Source: Serratia silvae (GTDB taxonomy: Bacteria; Pseudomonadota; Gammaproteobacteria; Enterobacterales; Enterobacteriaceae). Taken from it: DNA of 64,000 bases. The position numbers and the translations under genes were made by a program. The stretch covers positions 124,001-188,000 of the forward strand of contig NZ_JAGQDC010000002.1 in the NCBI RefSeq assembly GCF_023282985.1. The letters run 5' to 3'. Numbering within the stretch: position 1 is the first letter of the stretch; each line of letters starts with the position of its first letter. The notes under the pieces are model-generated. The model worked only from the letters and a program-made list of their open reading frames with translations. It was not told the origin of the DNA and did not search any database. This document shows, piece after piece, positions 11,448 through 20,764 of this stretch.

Positions 11448-12977
11448 ATGCTATTACCTTGGCTAATTCTTATCCCCTTTATCGGCGGTCTGCTGTGCTG
11501 GCAGTGCGAGCGTTTCGGTACTAAGGCGCCGCGCTGGATAGCGTTGATCGCAATGGGGCTGACGTTGGCGCTTTCTCTGCAACTGTGGTTGCAGGGGGGC
11601 TATTCGTTGATAAAACCGCAGGGCATGCCGCAGTGGCAGTCTGAGTTTATGCTGCCGTGGATCCCGCGCTTTGGCATCAGCATTCACCTGGCGCTGGACG
11701 GCCTGTCACTGCTGATGGTGGTGCTGACCGGTTTCCTGGGCGTGCTGGCGATCCTCTGTTCCTGGCGTGAAATCCAGAAGTATCAGGGCTTCTTCCATCT
11801 GAACCTGTTGTGGATCCTGGGCGGCGTGATCGGCGTGTTCCTGGCCATCGACCTGTTCCTGTTCTTCTTCTTCTGGGAAATGATGCTGGTGCCGATGTAC
11901 TTCCTGATCGCCTTGTGGGGTCATAAAGCATCGGACGGCAAAACCCGTATCACTGCAGCTACCAAGTTCTTCATCTACACCCAGGCCAGTGGTCTGGTGA
12001 TGCTGATTGCGATCCTGGGCCTGGTATTTGTGCACTACAATGCGACCGGCGTGTGGACCTTCAACTACGAAGATCTGCTGAAAACCCCGATGTCGCATAA
12101 CGTTGAATACCTGTTGATGCTGGGCTTCTTCATCGCGTTTGCGGTGAAAATGCCAGTGGTGCCATTGCACGGCTGGTTGCCGGATGCGCACAGCCAGGCA
12201 CCAACGGCGGGTTCTGTCGACCTGGCGGGGATCTTGCTGAAGACGGCGGCCTACGGCCTGCTGCGTTTCAGCCTGCCGCTGTTCCCGAACGCTTCCGCTG
12301 AGTTTGCCCCTATCGCCATGTGGCTGGGTGTGATTGGTATCTTCTACGGTGCCTGGATGGCGTTCGCGCAGACCGATATCAAACGTCTGATCGCCTACAC
12401 CTCCGTTTCCCATATGGGCTTCGTGCTGATCGCCATCTACACCGGTAGCCAATTGGCTTACCAGGGTGCGGTGATCCAGATGATCGCTCACGGTTTGTCT
12501 GCCGCCGGTATGTTCATCATCTGTGGCCAGCTGTACGAACGTCTGCACACTCGCGATATGCGTCAGATGGGTGGCCTGTGGGGACGTATCAAGTACCTGC
12601 CTGCGCTGTCACTGTTCTTTGCGGTGGCAACCCTGGGGATGCCGGGTACCGGTAACTTCGTCGGTGAATTCATGATCCTGTTCGGCAGCTTCCAGGTCGT
12701 GCCGGTGATCACCGTGATTTCTACCTTCGGTCTGGTGTTTGCTTCGGTTTACTCGTTGATCATGATGCAGCGTGCCTACTACGGCACCCCGAAATCTGAT
12801 CAACCGTTGCCGGGCATGACCGCACGTGAACTGTTTATCATTCTGCTGTTGGTGGTACTGCTGGTGTTGCTGGGCTTTTATCCTCAGCCAATCCTCGATA
12901 CCTCAAGTGCGGCGATGAGCAACGTGCAACACTGGTTTGGTCCGTCAGTTTCAGCAATTTCAACAACAAGGCCGTAA
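11448..12977 (+). CDS. nuoM: NADH-quinone oxidoreductase subunit M
   Basis: 509-residue antiporter-like proton-pumping membrane subunit, the same length as in E. coli, with about 14 helices. Visible conserved segments include FFFFWEMMLVPMYFLIALWG, with the TM5 glutamate, and KMPVVPLHGWLPDAHSQAPT. The ribosome-binding site AAGGGA lies 11 nt upstream, just outside the ERIC element. nuoN follows after 6 nt. Confidence 0.97.
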   Translation: MLLPWLILIPFIGGLLCWQCERFGTKAPRWIALIAMGLTLALSLQLWLQGGYSLIKPQGMPQWQSEFMLPWIPRFGISIHLALDGLSLLMVVLTGFLGVLAILCSWREIQKYQGFFHLNLLWILGGVIGVFLAIDLFLFFFFWEMMLVPMYFLIALWGHKASDGKTRITAATKFFIYTQASGLVMLIAILGLVFVHYNATGVWTFNYEDLLKTPMSHNVEYLLMLGFFIAFAVKMPVVPLHGWLPDAHSQAPTAGSVDLAGILLKTAAYGLLRFSLPLFPNASAEFAPIAMWLGVIGIFYGAWMAFAQTDIKRLIAYTSVSHMGFVLIAIYTGSQLAYQGAVIQMIAHGLSAAGMFIICGQLYERLHTRDMRQMGGLWGRIKYLPALSLFFAVATLGMPGTGNFVGEFMILFGSFQVVPVITVISTFGLVFASVYSLIMMQRAYYGTPKSDQPLPGMTARELFIILLLVVLLVLLGFYPQPILDTSSAAMSNVQHWFGPSVSAISTTRP

Positions 12978-12983
12978 TTCGCC

Positions 12984-14441
12984 ATGACAATAACTCCTCA
13001 ACAACTGATCGCACTGTTACCGCTGTTGATCGTCGGATTGACGGTGGTGGTTGTGATGCTGTGCATTGCGTGGCGACGCGACCACTTTATCAACGCCACC
13101 CTGACAGTGATCGGTCTTAACCTGGCGCTGCTTTCACTCTACTTTGTTGGCCAGGTAGGCCCAATGGACGTCACCCCGCTGGTGCGGGTTGACGGTTACT
13201 CGATGTTCTATACCGGGTTGGTGGTGCTGGCGAGTCTGGCAACCTGTACCTTCGCCTATCCATGGCTGGTGGGGTACCCGGATAACCGCGAAGAGTTCTA
13301 CCTGCTGGTGCTGATTGCTACCATGGGTGGCATTCTGCTGGCTAGCGCCAACCACCTGGCTTCACTGTTCCTGGGTATTGAGCTGATCTCGCTGCCGCTG
13401 TTTGGTCTGATAGGGTATGCCTATCGCCAGAAGCGTTCGCTGGAAGCGGCCATCAAGTACATGGTGCTGTCTGCGGCGGCCTCCAGCTTCCTGCTGTTCG
13501 GCATGGCGCTGCTGTATGCCGAATCCGGTGACCTGTCACTGGCAGGCCTGGGCAAGAGCATGCAGGAGAACATGATGCATCAGCCGCTGATCCTGGCAGG
13601 CATGGGCATGATGATCGTCGGTCTGGGCTTCAAACTTTCCCTGGTACCTTTCCAACTGTGGACGCCGGATGTGTATCAAGGGGCGCCTGCGCCGGTCTCA
13701 ACCTTCCTGGCTACCGCCAGCAAGATTGCGATCTTCGCCGTCGTGATGCGTCTGTTCCTGTACGCACCGGCTACCGACAACGAAGCGCTGCGGATGGTGT
13801 TGTCGATCATCGCCGTCTGCTCGATCCTGTTCGGTAACCTGATGGCGATCAGCCAGACCAACATCAAGCGACTGCTGGGTTACTCCTCGATCGCACACCT
13901 GGGCTACCTGCTGGTCGCGCTGGTTGCGGTGCAAACCCACCAGCTGTCGCTGGAAACCGCCGGGGTTTATCTGGCGGGTTACCTGTTCAGCAGTCTGGGT
14001 GCCTTCGGTGTGGTTAGCCTGATGTCCAGCCCGTACCGTGGCCCGGATGCCGACTCGCTGTTCTCCTATCGTGGCCTGTTCTGGCACAAGCCAATCCTGT
14101 CAGCAGTCATGACGGTGATGATGCTGTCCCTGGCCGGTATCCCGATGACGCTGGGCTTTATCGGTAAGTTCTTCGTGATTGCGATGGGCGTCAGTGCTCA
14201 CCTGTGGTGGTTGACCGGTGCCGTGGTGCTGGGTAGTGCGATAGGTTTGTACTACTACCTGCGTGTGACCGTCAGCCTGTTCCTCAGTGCGCCGGAAACG
14301 CTGGTTCGCGATACGCCAAACAACTGGGCATTGACCGCCGGTGGTGTGGTGGTGCTGATCTCTGCCGCGTTGGTGCTGTTGCTGGGTATCTACCCGCAAC
14401 CGCTGATTACGTTGGTGCAGATGGCACAGCCGATGTTCTGA
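12984..14441 (+). CDS. nuoN: NADH-quinone oxidoreductase subunit N
   Basis: 485-residue antiporter-like subunit, adjacent to NuoK in the membrane arm and last gene of the operon. It has about 14 helices. Conserved segments include [17 protein letters not shown], with the acidic residue of TM5, and [23 protein letters not shown]-rich hairpin with a T-rich tail follows 19 nt after the stop, consistent with the end of the nuo transcript. Confidence 0.97.
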   Translation: MTITPQQLIALLPLLIVGLTVVVVMLCIAWRRDHFINATLTVIGLNLALLSLYFVGQVGPMDVTPLVRVDGYSMFYTGLVVLASLATCTFAYPWLVGYPDNREEFYLLVLIATMGGILLASANHLASLFLGIELISLPLFGLIGYAYRQKRSLEAAIKYMVLSAAASSFLLFGMALLYAESGDLSLAGLGKSMQENMMHQPLILAGMGMMIVGLGFKLSLVPFQLWTPDVYQGAPAPVSTFLATASKIAIFAVVMRLFLYAPATDNEALRMVLSIIAVCSILFGNLMAISQTNIKRLLGYSSIAHLGYLLVALVAVQTHQLSLETAGVYLAGYLFSSLGAFGVVSLMSSPYRGPDADSLFSYRGLFWHKPILSAVMTVMMLSLAGIPMTLGFIGKFFVIAMGVSAHLWWLTGAVVLGSAIGLYYYLRVTVSLFLSAPETLVRDTPNNWALTAGGVVVLISAALVLLLGIYPQPLITLVQMAQPMF

Positions 14442-14459
14442 TTGAACTCGAGCTAGACA

Positions 14460-14493
14460 ACAAGGGTCGCCAAATGGCGGCCCTTGTTTATTT
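14460..14493. terminator. terminator after nuoN
   Basis: ACAAGGGTCGCC and GGCGGCCCTTGT pair over 12 bp (one G-T pair) around AAAT, followed by TTATTTG. It ends nuo on the plus strand and lies just past the 3' end of the convergent LysR gene, so it may serve both. Confidence 0.8.
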
Positions 14494-14498
14494 GTGGG

Positions 14499-15371
14499 TT
14501 AGAGCGAGCCGTTGTTAAACGAGACTTCCAGTTCTTGCACTACCGCGCGTATTCTTGCTGTGTGTTGCAGATCCGGATGTAACACCAGCCAGATATCTAC
14601 CCAGTCCTGATTCTCCGGGAGGATACGCACCAGATCGGGATCGCTATCGGCCAGGAAGCAAGAGAGCAGGCCGATGCCCAACCCGTTGCGCGTTGCCGAA
14701 CGCAGTAACAGCTGTGAGTTGCATTGCAGCACTACGTTTGGCTCATTCAACGCCTCTCCGCCGAAGTTGTCCCAGTGGCGCGGCACCAGTTCGCGCGGGA
14801 ACATCAGCAAATCGTGGCCACGTAGATGGTCGCCTTTACCCGGCGTTCCGTGTTGATCCAGGTAGCCTTGCGTGGCATATAACCCCATCTCAATGGTTGC
14901 CAGACGTTTGATGACCAGTTCATCAGATTCAGGGCGAGCGCCACGGATAGCCAGATCGGCCCCGCGATAAGAGATGTCGGAGATATTGAGCGCCGTCAGT
15001 AGCGTGATGGTGATATGCGGGTATTTCTCGCGCAGCCGATTCAGCGCCGGGATCACAAAGGCCTCGGCCAAGGTATCGGTGGTGGCAATGCGCACCTCAC
15101 CCGCCAGGCTTTGATCGCCACTGCTGGCTTTACGACCGATAGCCTGTACCGAATTTTCCATCGCCAGCACTTCTGCCAGCATGGCTTCACCCAGTGGGCT
15201 GAGTGAGAAGGATTTTGGCGTGCGGATAAACAGTTTTGAACCCAACGCCTGTTCGAAAGCGGTGATCCGCCGCCCAACGGTGGCTTGATCGACGTGAAGT
15301 TCATGGGCGGCTTTGCGTAACGTACCGCAGCGTGCCACCGCCAGGAAGAAGCGTGCATCATCCCAATTCAT
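14499..15371 (-). CDS. LysR-family transcriptional regulator
   Basis: 290-residue LysR-type regulator. The winged helix-turn-helix occupies residues 1-60, with recognition region [20 protein letters not shown] near residues 17-36. A periplasmic-binding-protein-like effector domain follows from about residue 90. It is convergent to nuoN and divergent from the EamA transporter gene at 15620, whose transcription it may control from the 248-nt shared spacer. The neighbour differs from E. coli LrhA, which lies on the other side of nuo, so no symbol is given and the effector is unknown. Confidence 0.9.
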   Translation of the reverse strand: MNWDDARFFLAVARCGTLRKAAHELHVDQATVGRRITAFEQALGSKLFIRTPKSFSLSPLGEAMLAEVLAMENSVQAIGRKASSGDQSLAGEVRIATTDTLAEAFVIPALNRLREKYPHITITLLTALNISDISYRGADLAIRGARPESDELVIKRLATIEMGLYATQGYLDQHGTPGKGDHLRGHDLLMFPRELVPRHWDNFGGEALNEPNVVLQCNSQLLLRSATRNGLGIGLLSCFLADSDPDLVRILPENQDWVDIWLVLHPDLQHTARIRAVVQELEVSFNNGSL

Positions 15372-15619
15372 TGTGCAGTGTCCTTGGTGGCATCCGATCT
15401 ATTTTGACCGCCAGCGGCGGCTGAGATTGTTATTATCTGGTAACCGTCAGGTAAATGCATCCACGTGAGGTTGTAGAGCAAGCTTATTTGTAGCAGGCGA
15501 TGCATATTGCGCGAAAATGCTGGTATTCTTGGCCGATGCCACTAGCTCATTTCTGACGGTTAAAACCGCCGATCAAGAGATTATTTTGTGGTCTTGTCGG
15601 GCCACATTCTGGGGAAATC

Positions 15620-16483
15620 ATGGTTGCTTTATGGATGGTCGCTGCCAGCGTGTTCTTCGCGCTGATGGGAGCCTGCATCAAACTGGCTTCGGCCAAGGTC
15701 GGTTTCTTCGATATTATTTTTTACCGTTCATTGATCAACGTGGCCATCGTAGCGGCGTTGATAAAAATCAAAAACATCGGTTTTCGCACCCGGCACCTTG
15801 GCTTGCACATGAAGCGTGCCGCGATTGGTAATGCGGCCATGTATTGCGGCTTCTATGCGCTGATCCATCTGCCTATCGCCACCGCAACCACGTTGGGCTA
15901 TACCAACCCGATTTTCCAATCGGTGATCACCTTCGTCACGGCCAGAGGTCAACTGACTGGCAAGCTGCTGTTCTCGGTGCTGCTGGGCTTTGTGGGCATC
16001 CTGATCTTGTTGCGTCCAGATGTACCGAACGGGGAATATACCGCCACCTTGATTGGCCTGTTGTCTGGATTGCTGACGGCGCTGGCCTATTTCAACGTCG
16101 GTAAACTGGTGCGTACCGGGGAGCCTGAACTGCGTGTGGTGTTTTACTTCTCGCTGGTCGGTACCTTGTTTGGTGTGGTGATGAGTTCGATTGTGGGATT
16201 CGCCGCGTTGGATGCCACCAGCCTGTTGTACGTCTGCGCTATCGGTGTATTCGGCAGCCTGGGGCAGATCACCATGACCCGCGCCTATGGTGGTGGCAAT
16301 GCGGTCACCGTCGGTATTCTTTCCTACAGCACGATCATCTTCTCCACGCTGCTCGGCTACCTGATTTTTGCCCAGACCCTGTCGTTTATCGCTGCGGCGG
16401 GCATGGTGCTGATCATCCTTTCCGGCGCGTTGGCCATTTTACGTCGTGCACCCGCTAAAAAGGTATCAACGGCTTCGGTGTGA
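15620..16483 (+). CDS. EamA/DMT-superfamily transporter
   Basis: 287-residue inner-membrane protein with about ten hydrophobic helices, arranged as two five-helix EamA repeats, typical of drug/metabolite transporters. The start ATG is preceded by GGGGAAATC. It is divergent from a LysR regulator. The substrate cannot be read from sequence; family members export amino acids, nucleosides or drugs. A long hairpin follows 12 nt after the stop codon. Confidence 0.88.
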   Translation: MVALWMVAASVFFALMGACIKLASAKVGFFDIIFYRSLINVAIVAALIKIKNIGFRTRHLGLHMKRAAIGNAAMYCGFYALIHLPIATATTLGYTNPIFQSVITFVTARGQLTGKLLFSVLLGFVGILILLRPDVPNGEYTATLIGLLSGLLTALAYFNVGKLVRTGEPELRVVFYFSLVGTLFGVVMSSIVGFAALDATSLLYVCAIGVFGSLGQITMTRAYGGGNAVTVGILSYSTIIFSTLLGYLIFAQTLSFIAAAGMVLIILSGALAILRRAPAKKVSTASV

Positions 16484-16495
16484 TTTCGCCGCGGG

Positions 16496-16538
16496 CCACC
16501 TGCAACAATGCATCATAGTGCTGCATTGTTGGTGGTTT
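16496..16538 (+). terminator. hairpin after the EamA transporter gene
   Basis: AACAATGCA and TGCATTGTT pair perfectly (9 bp, 9-nt loop), extended by CCACC and GGTGG beyond a 3-nt bulge, followed by TTTGGG. The T-run is short, so termination may be partial. Confidence 0.5.
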
Positions 16539-16620
16539 GGGCGGCCAGCTCTGAACGGTATGATGAGCGCCTGATATTTTGCGGGTGAGATGATTTGCCT
16601 GCGTATTTAGGGAGAAAATC

Positions 16621-17862
16621 ATGTCTGACGGTTTAGCCGTTGATAAAACTACGCGAGCCAATACGGCCTCCTCGCCTGGAGTCATTGTGCTGTTTCTTGC
16701 GCTGGCCTTGATGTCGGCACTGCTCAACAGCAGTGCGCCAACGCCGCTTTATCCCTTGTACCAACAGCAACTGGCACTGACCTCGGTCAGCCTGACCCTG
16801 ATCTACGGGGCTTATGCCGCTGGCGTGCTGATTTCCCTGTTCGCCGTGGGCAACCTGGCTGGCAAGGTGAAAGATTTACGCAGCATGATCGTCCCGGCGC
16901 TGCTGGTGGTGTTGCTGGGGGCATTGCTTTTTGCCGTGGCCGATTCATTTTCTCTGATGCTGATGGCTCGCTTGCTGGCCGGGGTAGGCACGGGGGCGTT
17001 GACCGGTGCGGCAAATATTGCGTTGGTCCGTTTTGGCCCCGCTGACGGTGGCAAGCAGGCGGCGCTAATCGCTACCTTGTCCTTTACCGCTGGGTTGGCA
17101 TTGGGGCCGATCTTTAGCGGTATAGCGTTGCAGACCGGTTTTCATACCACTTCGATGCCGTTTGTGGTCATCATGGTGGTGGCAGCGATTGCCGCTTTGG
17201 GGATTATGCTGAGCTGGCCTGCGCGTGTGGTGGCCAAAGCTAGCGTCAGTTTGGCTGAGGGTACTGGGGCAGGGGAAAATACCTTGGCTGCGGGCCTGCG
17301 TGCAACCGGGAGTCGATTTTTCGTGTGTGCTGGCGCACTGTTTGTCTGTTGGGCGCTGGCTGCCAGCATCCTGGCGATCGGCCCCAACGTGGCGGAAACG
17401 CTGTTGGGTATGCAAAACCGCAGCAGTTTCGGTTATGTGATCGCGGTCTACCTGCTGATTGCCGGGGCCAGCCAGATCCTGAGCCGTCAAGTTAATGCGC
17501 GCCATTCGTTGATGTTTGGCTGCCTGGCGCAGGCGTTGGCGGTGGTGGTATTTGCCGAAGCCATTCATATCCATTCACTGGGGCTGGCCGCGGCAGGGAT
17601 GGCGATAGCCGGTTATGCTTATGGCGCTATCTTTGTCGGCAGTGCGACGTTGGTTAACCTGATTTCACCCAAAGCCAGCCATGCGCGGCTGATCTCACTG
17701 TTCTATGTGATTGCTTATGTTGCCAACTGGGTGCCCATTTTGCTTGGCAGCATCATCGATTATGCCAGTCTACAACTGGCGGTAAACCTGCTATTCCTGG
17801 TTACTGCCATCGTCTGCGTGGTGTTGGGGCTATGGGCTACGCGAGTGGGTTTCCCGAGCTGA
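16621..17862 (+). CDS. MFS transporter
   Basis: 413-residue major facilitator protein with 12 predicted helices and a hydrophilic central loop near residues 200-220. The motif-A-like loop follows TM2 (GNLAGKVKDLR). The RLLAGVGTGALTGAANIALVRF segment resembles drug-efflux type (DHA1) members. A GGGAG ribosome-binding site precedes the ATG. It lies 137 nt downstream of the EamA gene and is separated from it by a hairpin. The substrate is unknown. Confidence 0.88.
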   Translation: MSDGLAVDKTTRANTASSPGVIVLFLALALMSALLNSSAPTPLYPLYQQQLALTSVSLTLIYGAYAAGVLISLFAVGNLAGKVKDLRSMIVPALLVVLLGALLFAVADSFSLMLMARLLAGVGTGALTGAANIALVRFGPADGGKQAALIATLSFTAGLALGPIFSGIALQTGFHTTSMPFVVIMVVAAIAALGIMLSWPARVVAKASVSLAEGTGAGENTLAAGLRATGSRFFVCAGALFVCWALAASILAIGPNVAETLLGMQNRSSFGYVIAVYLLIAGASQILSRQVNARHSLMFGCLAQALAVVVFAEAIHIHSLGLAAAGMAIAGYAYGAIFVGSATLVNLISPKASHARLISLFYVIAYVANWVPILLGSIIDYASLQLAVNLLFLVTAIVCVVLGLWATRVGFPS

Positions 17863-17963
17863 ACCTTGCTAGCGGTTTTTTCGCGTTGGATAATGAAAAA
17901 CACCCTGGTTATGTGACTAATCTCTCATTTTTATGATTATAATCTATCAATTTGCACTGTTGG

Positions 17964-17979
17964 TGTGGTTTTTATCACA
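17964..17979 (+). promoter_or_regulatory. CRP-like site upstream of ycdZ
   Basis: TGTGGTTTTTATCACA matches the CRP consensus TGTGA-N6-TCACA at nine of ten positions. Its centre is 63 nt upstream of the ycdZ start codon. No clean -35/-10 pair was found, so the promoter class is unresolved. Confidence 0.5.
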
Positions 17980-18034
17980 TCTGATTGACTGATTTCGCGT
18001 AAACTGTGTGGATTATTTTTAGCGGATCAGGATT

Positions 18035-18529
18035 ATGAACGTCATTTTTGCCATTGCGGTAACCACCGGTATTCTCTCCGGCTTATGGGGCTGGGTTGCC
18101 ATCAGCCTTGGGCTAATCAGTTGGGCGGGCTTTCTTGGCTGTACGGCCTATTTTGCCTGTCCGCAAGGTGGCCTCAAGGGCCTGGCAATCAGCACACTGA
18201 CTTGTTTAAGCGGCGTGTTCTGGGCGATGGTCATTATTCACGGCAGCGCATTGGAACCTGCCTGGAGCATTCTGGGTTATCTGCTGACTGGCATCGTCGC
18301 CTTCCTGATGTGTATTCAGGCCAAACAACAATGGTTTGGCTTTGTTCCCGGTACTTTTATCGGTGCCTGCGCCACCTTCGCCGGTGACGGCAACTGGCCA
18401 TTGATCACGGTCTCACTGCTGGTTGGGCTATTGTTTGGCTACGCCATGAAAAACAGTGGCCTGTGGCTGGCCGCACGCCGTAAATCCCCCTCTGTAGCGC
18501 TGGCCGAACAAGCCTCCACCGACGCCTGA
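18035..18529 (+). CDS. ycdZ: DUF1097 inner-membrane protein, YcdZ-like
   Basis: 164-residue membrane protein with about five helices. It is strongly similar to E. coli YcdZ (163 residues), for example in GWVAISLGLISWAGFLGCTA and SFVPGTFIGACATFAG-like segments. The function is not established; DUF1097 proteins are small hydrophobic inner-membrane proteins. It is a single-gene unit with a CRP-like site upstream and a hairpin overlapping the stop codon. Its position between nuo and men differs from E. coli, where ycdZ is elsewhere. Confidence 0.9.
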   Translation: MNVIFAIAVTTGILSGLWGWVAISLGLISWAGFLGCTAYFACPQGGLKGLAISTLTCLSGVFWAMVIIHGSALEPAWSILGYLLTGIVAFLMCIQAKQQWFGFVPGTFIGACATFAGDGNWPLITVSLLVGLLFGYAMKNSGLWLAARRKSPSVALAEQASTDA

Positions 18530-18547
18530 AAGGGCGTCAGTTTCTTG
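18521..18547 (+). terminator. terminator of ycdZ
   Basis: GACGCC-TGAAAG-GGCGTC forms a perfect 6-bp stem that overlaps the stop codon, followed by AGTTTCTT. Confidence 0.55.
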
Positions 18548-18564
18548 TCATGCCTCTTTTTTAA

Positions 18565-18907
18565 TCAACATTCCGATGGCGTGTATCCAGGTCGTGTCCT
18601 ACCATGGGACGACGACCAAGGGTTGTTGATGGCTAAGCTAAGCTCATCGGGAGTCAGGCTGACTTCGGTCAGGCTGCGCTCTTCCTGCGCCTGAGCCACT
18701 TCTACCGCTACGCGGCGAGCGCCCAAAGCTCGCCCAGGGTCAGATTACCTCTTCATAGCGCTCCATTTGGTCGACAGAAAACAGCTCTGCCTTGATGTTG
18801 CTGGCGGGAGGTGTTTCGGCTGTAGCCCGGTTATGCCGTAATGGTAACCGGGCCACTTTGGGAGAGCGGCGCTTTTTCTTTAACCAATTAATAAGTATTT
18901 CTTTCAC
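18565..18907 (-). pseudogene. decayed gene remnant, possibly cyclic-glucan synthase-like N terminus
   Basis: The minus strand carries a GTG at 18907 with AGGAG upstream and a 55-codon frame stopping at 18740 (begins MKEILINWLKKKRR, contains IKAELFSVDQMERY). Protein-like sequence continues in other frames: LTLGELWAL right after the stop, then ARRVAVEVAQAQEE through LTPDELSLAINNPW, ending at a stop at 18565. Shifting frames with preserved protein character suggest a broken gene. The segments FSVDQMER and LGELWAL resemble, from memory, the N-terminal part of NdvB-type cyclic beta-1,2-glucan synthases. That identity is an inference and unconfirmed. E. coli has elaB near this position, which this does not resemble. 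Confidence 0.45.
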
Positions 18908-19156
18908 GCAAAAAGCTCCTTACATCTGGCCCAAAGGACAGTGGGTTAATACCATTGGGAGGCTGTGAACATCCTGATTTGACTATCGATTTGATATGAC
19001 AGGATTTCACTGCGGCAGGAACATGACTTCTATGTATAGTTCCGCGTGCGCGTGTGGTTGTTTTTTGATCTTAAAATTCAGTTTTAATGAATAATTAGCG
19101 GCGCAAGGTATTGGTTAATAGACGCTATTTTTCCGCCCGTGAGGGGTGATTTACCG

Positions 19157-19162
19157 TATAAT
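19157..19162 (+). promoter_or_regulatory. -10 box of menF
   Basis: Perfect TATAAT 32 nt before the proposed menF start codon. No good -35 hexamer is seen at normal spacing, so an activator may be involved or the box may be fortuitous. Confidence 0.45.
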
Positions 19163-19194
19163 TCCCCACATAACGTTTGGTTAATGGGGTGGCA

Positions 19195-20496
19195 GTGGAA
19201 CAACTTTCGGGATTGCTGCGGCGGCTACGTCAGCAGCTTGGGCACGATCTTCCCTGTGAAGCCGGATTTCGGCAGCTCACTGTGACGGTTCCCGGCCATC
19301 TGAGCGATTTGCTGCTGGAGTGGCTGGCGGCGCAGGTGCTGTTCCCTCAATTCTACTGGCGTCATCGCGAAGGGCGGCAGGAGGCGGCGGTGTGTGGCGC
19401 TTTACGGCAGTTTTCACACCCTTTAATGGCGCAGGCATTCGTGAATGCCTATCCTGCGGCCCGTTTATGGGGGCTGACTGCCTTCGACGGTGACGCCCAG
19501 CTGTTTTTGCCGCGCCTGGAAATTCTCAATCGCCAAGGCAAATGTGAACTGACGCTCAACCTGTTTTCTGAAGAGGCATTGAGTGATGACGCCCAAGTGG
19601 CGCTTGCCTGGCTTGAAAATCTGCTGGTAGCAAAACCGATCGAGAATTTACAGGTGAAAGTGCTGTCGGTGCAGCATCAACCGGAACGTTCCGGGTGGGA
19701 AACCATGTTGCGCGATGCGCTGAAGGCGATACATCGGCAGCAGATGGATAAGGTGGTTTTGGCGCGCAGCTCGGTGTTGACGCTGGAGAGCCCGTTGTTT
19801 GCCCCTGCGATGATGGCCGCCAGCCGCAGAGTGAATCACCAATGCTACCACTTTATGTTGCGCTTTGATGCACATTCCGCATTTCTTGGCTCCAGCCCGG
19901 AAAGATTGTACCTGCGTGAGGGGGAGCATCTGTTGACCGAGGCGTTGGCGGGGACTGTTGCCAACCATCCCGATGAGCGGCAAGCCCAGGCACTGGCACA
20001 GTGGTTGCTGCAAGACAGCAAGAACCAGCAGGAAAACCTGCTGGTGGTTGATGATATCTGTCAGCGTTTGCAAGGCGGTGCCAGAGCGGTCGATGTGTTG
20101 CCACCAGAAGTGGTGAGGTTGCGCAAGGTACAGCATTTGCGGCGGCGTATTGAAGGGCAACTGAACCATTGTAATGATGCCGATTGCCTGCAACGGCTCC
20201 AACCGACGGCTGCGGTTGCCGGACTGCCGCGCCAGGCCTCGCGTGAGTTTATCCGCCAGTATGAGCCTTTTTCCCGCGGTTGGTATGCTGGCTCTGCGGG
20301 TTATCTTTCTGCGGCACAGGCTGAGTTCTGCGTTGCACTGCGTTCCTGCCAGATCGAGGATGCTCAGGTAGAGTTGTATGCCGGGGCGGGGATTGTGGCC
20401 GGTTCCGATCCGGCGCAGGAGTGGCAAGAGATCGAAAATAAGGCGGCGGGCTTACGTACCCTATTGCAGCCAGAACATTCTGGGCTGGCGCATTGA
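19195..20496 (+). CDS. menF: Isochorismate synthase MenF
   Basis: Converts chorismate to isochorismate, the first step of menaquinone synthesis. About 433 residues, against 431 in E. coli. The C-terminal chorismate-binding domain shows [31 protein letters not shown] and [10 protein letters not shown] with the conserved acidic metal ligands. The frame is open from a TTG at 19177. GTG 19195 is preferred because it yields [11 protein letters not shown], aligning with the E. coli N terminus, with GGGG a few bases upstream; GTG 19189 is an alternative. A 268-nt gap with a hairpin precedes menD. Confidence 0.93.
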   Translation: MEQLSGLLRRLRQQLGHDLPCEAGFRQLTVTVPGHLSDLLLEWLAAQVLFPQFYWRHREGRQEAAVCGALRQFSHPLMAQAFVNAYPAARLWGLTAFDGDAQLFLPRLEILNRQGKCELTLNLFSEEALSDDAQVALAWLENLLVAKPIENLQVKVLSVQHQPERSGWETMLRDALKAIHRQQMDKVVLARSSVLTLESPLFAPAMMAASRRVNHQCYHFMLRFDAHSAFLGSSPERLYLREGEHLLTEALAGTVANHPDERQAQALAQWLLQDSKNQQENLLVVDDICQRLQGGARAVDVLPPEVVRLRKVQHLRRRIEGQLNHCNDADCLQRLQPTAAVAGLPRQASREFIRQYEPFSRGWYAGSAGYLSAAQAEFCVALRSCQIEDAQVELYAGAGIVAGSDPAQEWQEIENKAAGLRTLLQPEHSGLAH

Positions 20497-20632
20497 GCAG
20501 GCCGATCTTCGTGTGTAAACTTATTGTGTCTTATATGTTTGTTTTTTGTTCGTCATTGCTTTGCCTTTTAGGCTTTGAAAGTCGGAATTGATTTAATAGG
20601 GGTCAGGAACGTTAAACCTGCCACAGGGAAAT

Positions 20633-20662
20633 ACGGCGTTTTTGCGCTGGCGCAAAAGCCGT
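20633..20662. other. hairpin in menF-menD spacer
   Basis: A 30-nt imperfect palindrome: ACGGC(G)TTTTTGCGC pairs with GCGCAAAA(G)CCGT around TG. No T-run follows on either strand. A TATAAT at 20678-20683 lies just downstream, so it could separate menF from a menD promoter. Confidence 0.45.
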
Positions 20663-20764
20663 AAAGATAATTACTTATATAATTCAGAGTTATGATCCCC
20701 GGTTCGCTACCTCGTTTGGGTAGGCCTCGGTGCGTAACCTCTGTTTACTACTTGTGAGCGAAAT

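Noticed and set aside
15517-15831. 104-codon plus-strand frame overlapping the EamA transporter start
   Set aside because: It overlaps a clear membrane-protein frame with a proper ribosome-binding site and shows no domain of its own.
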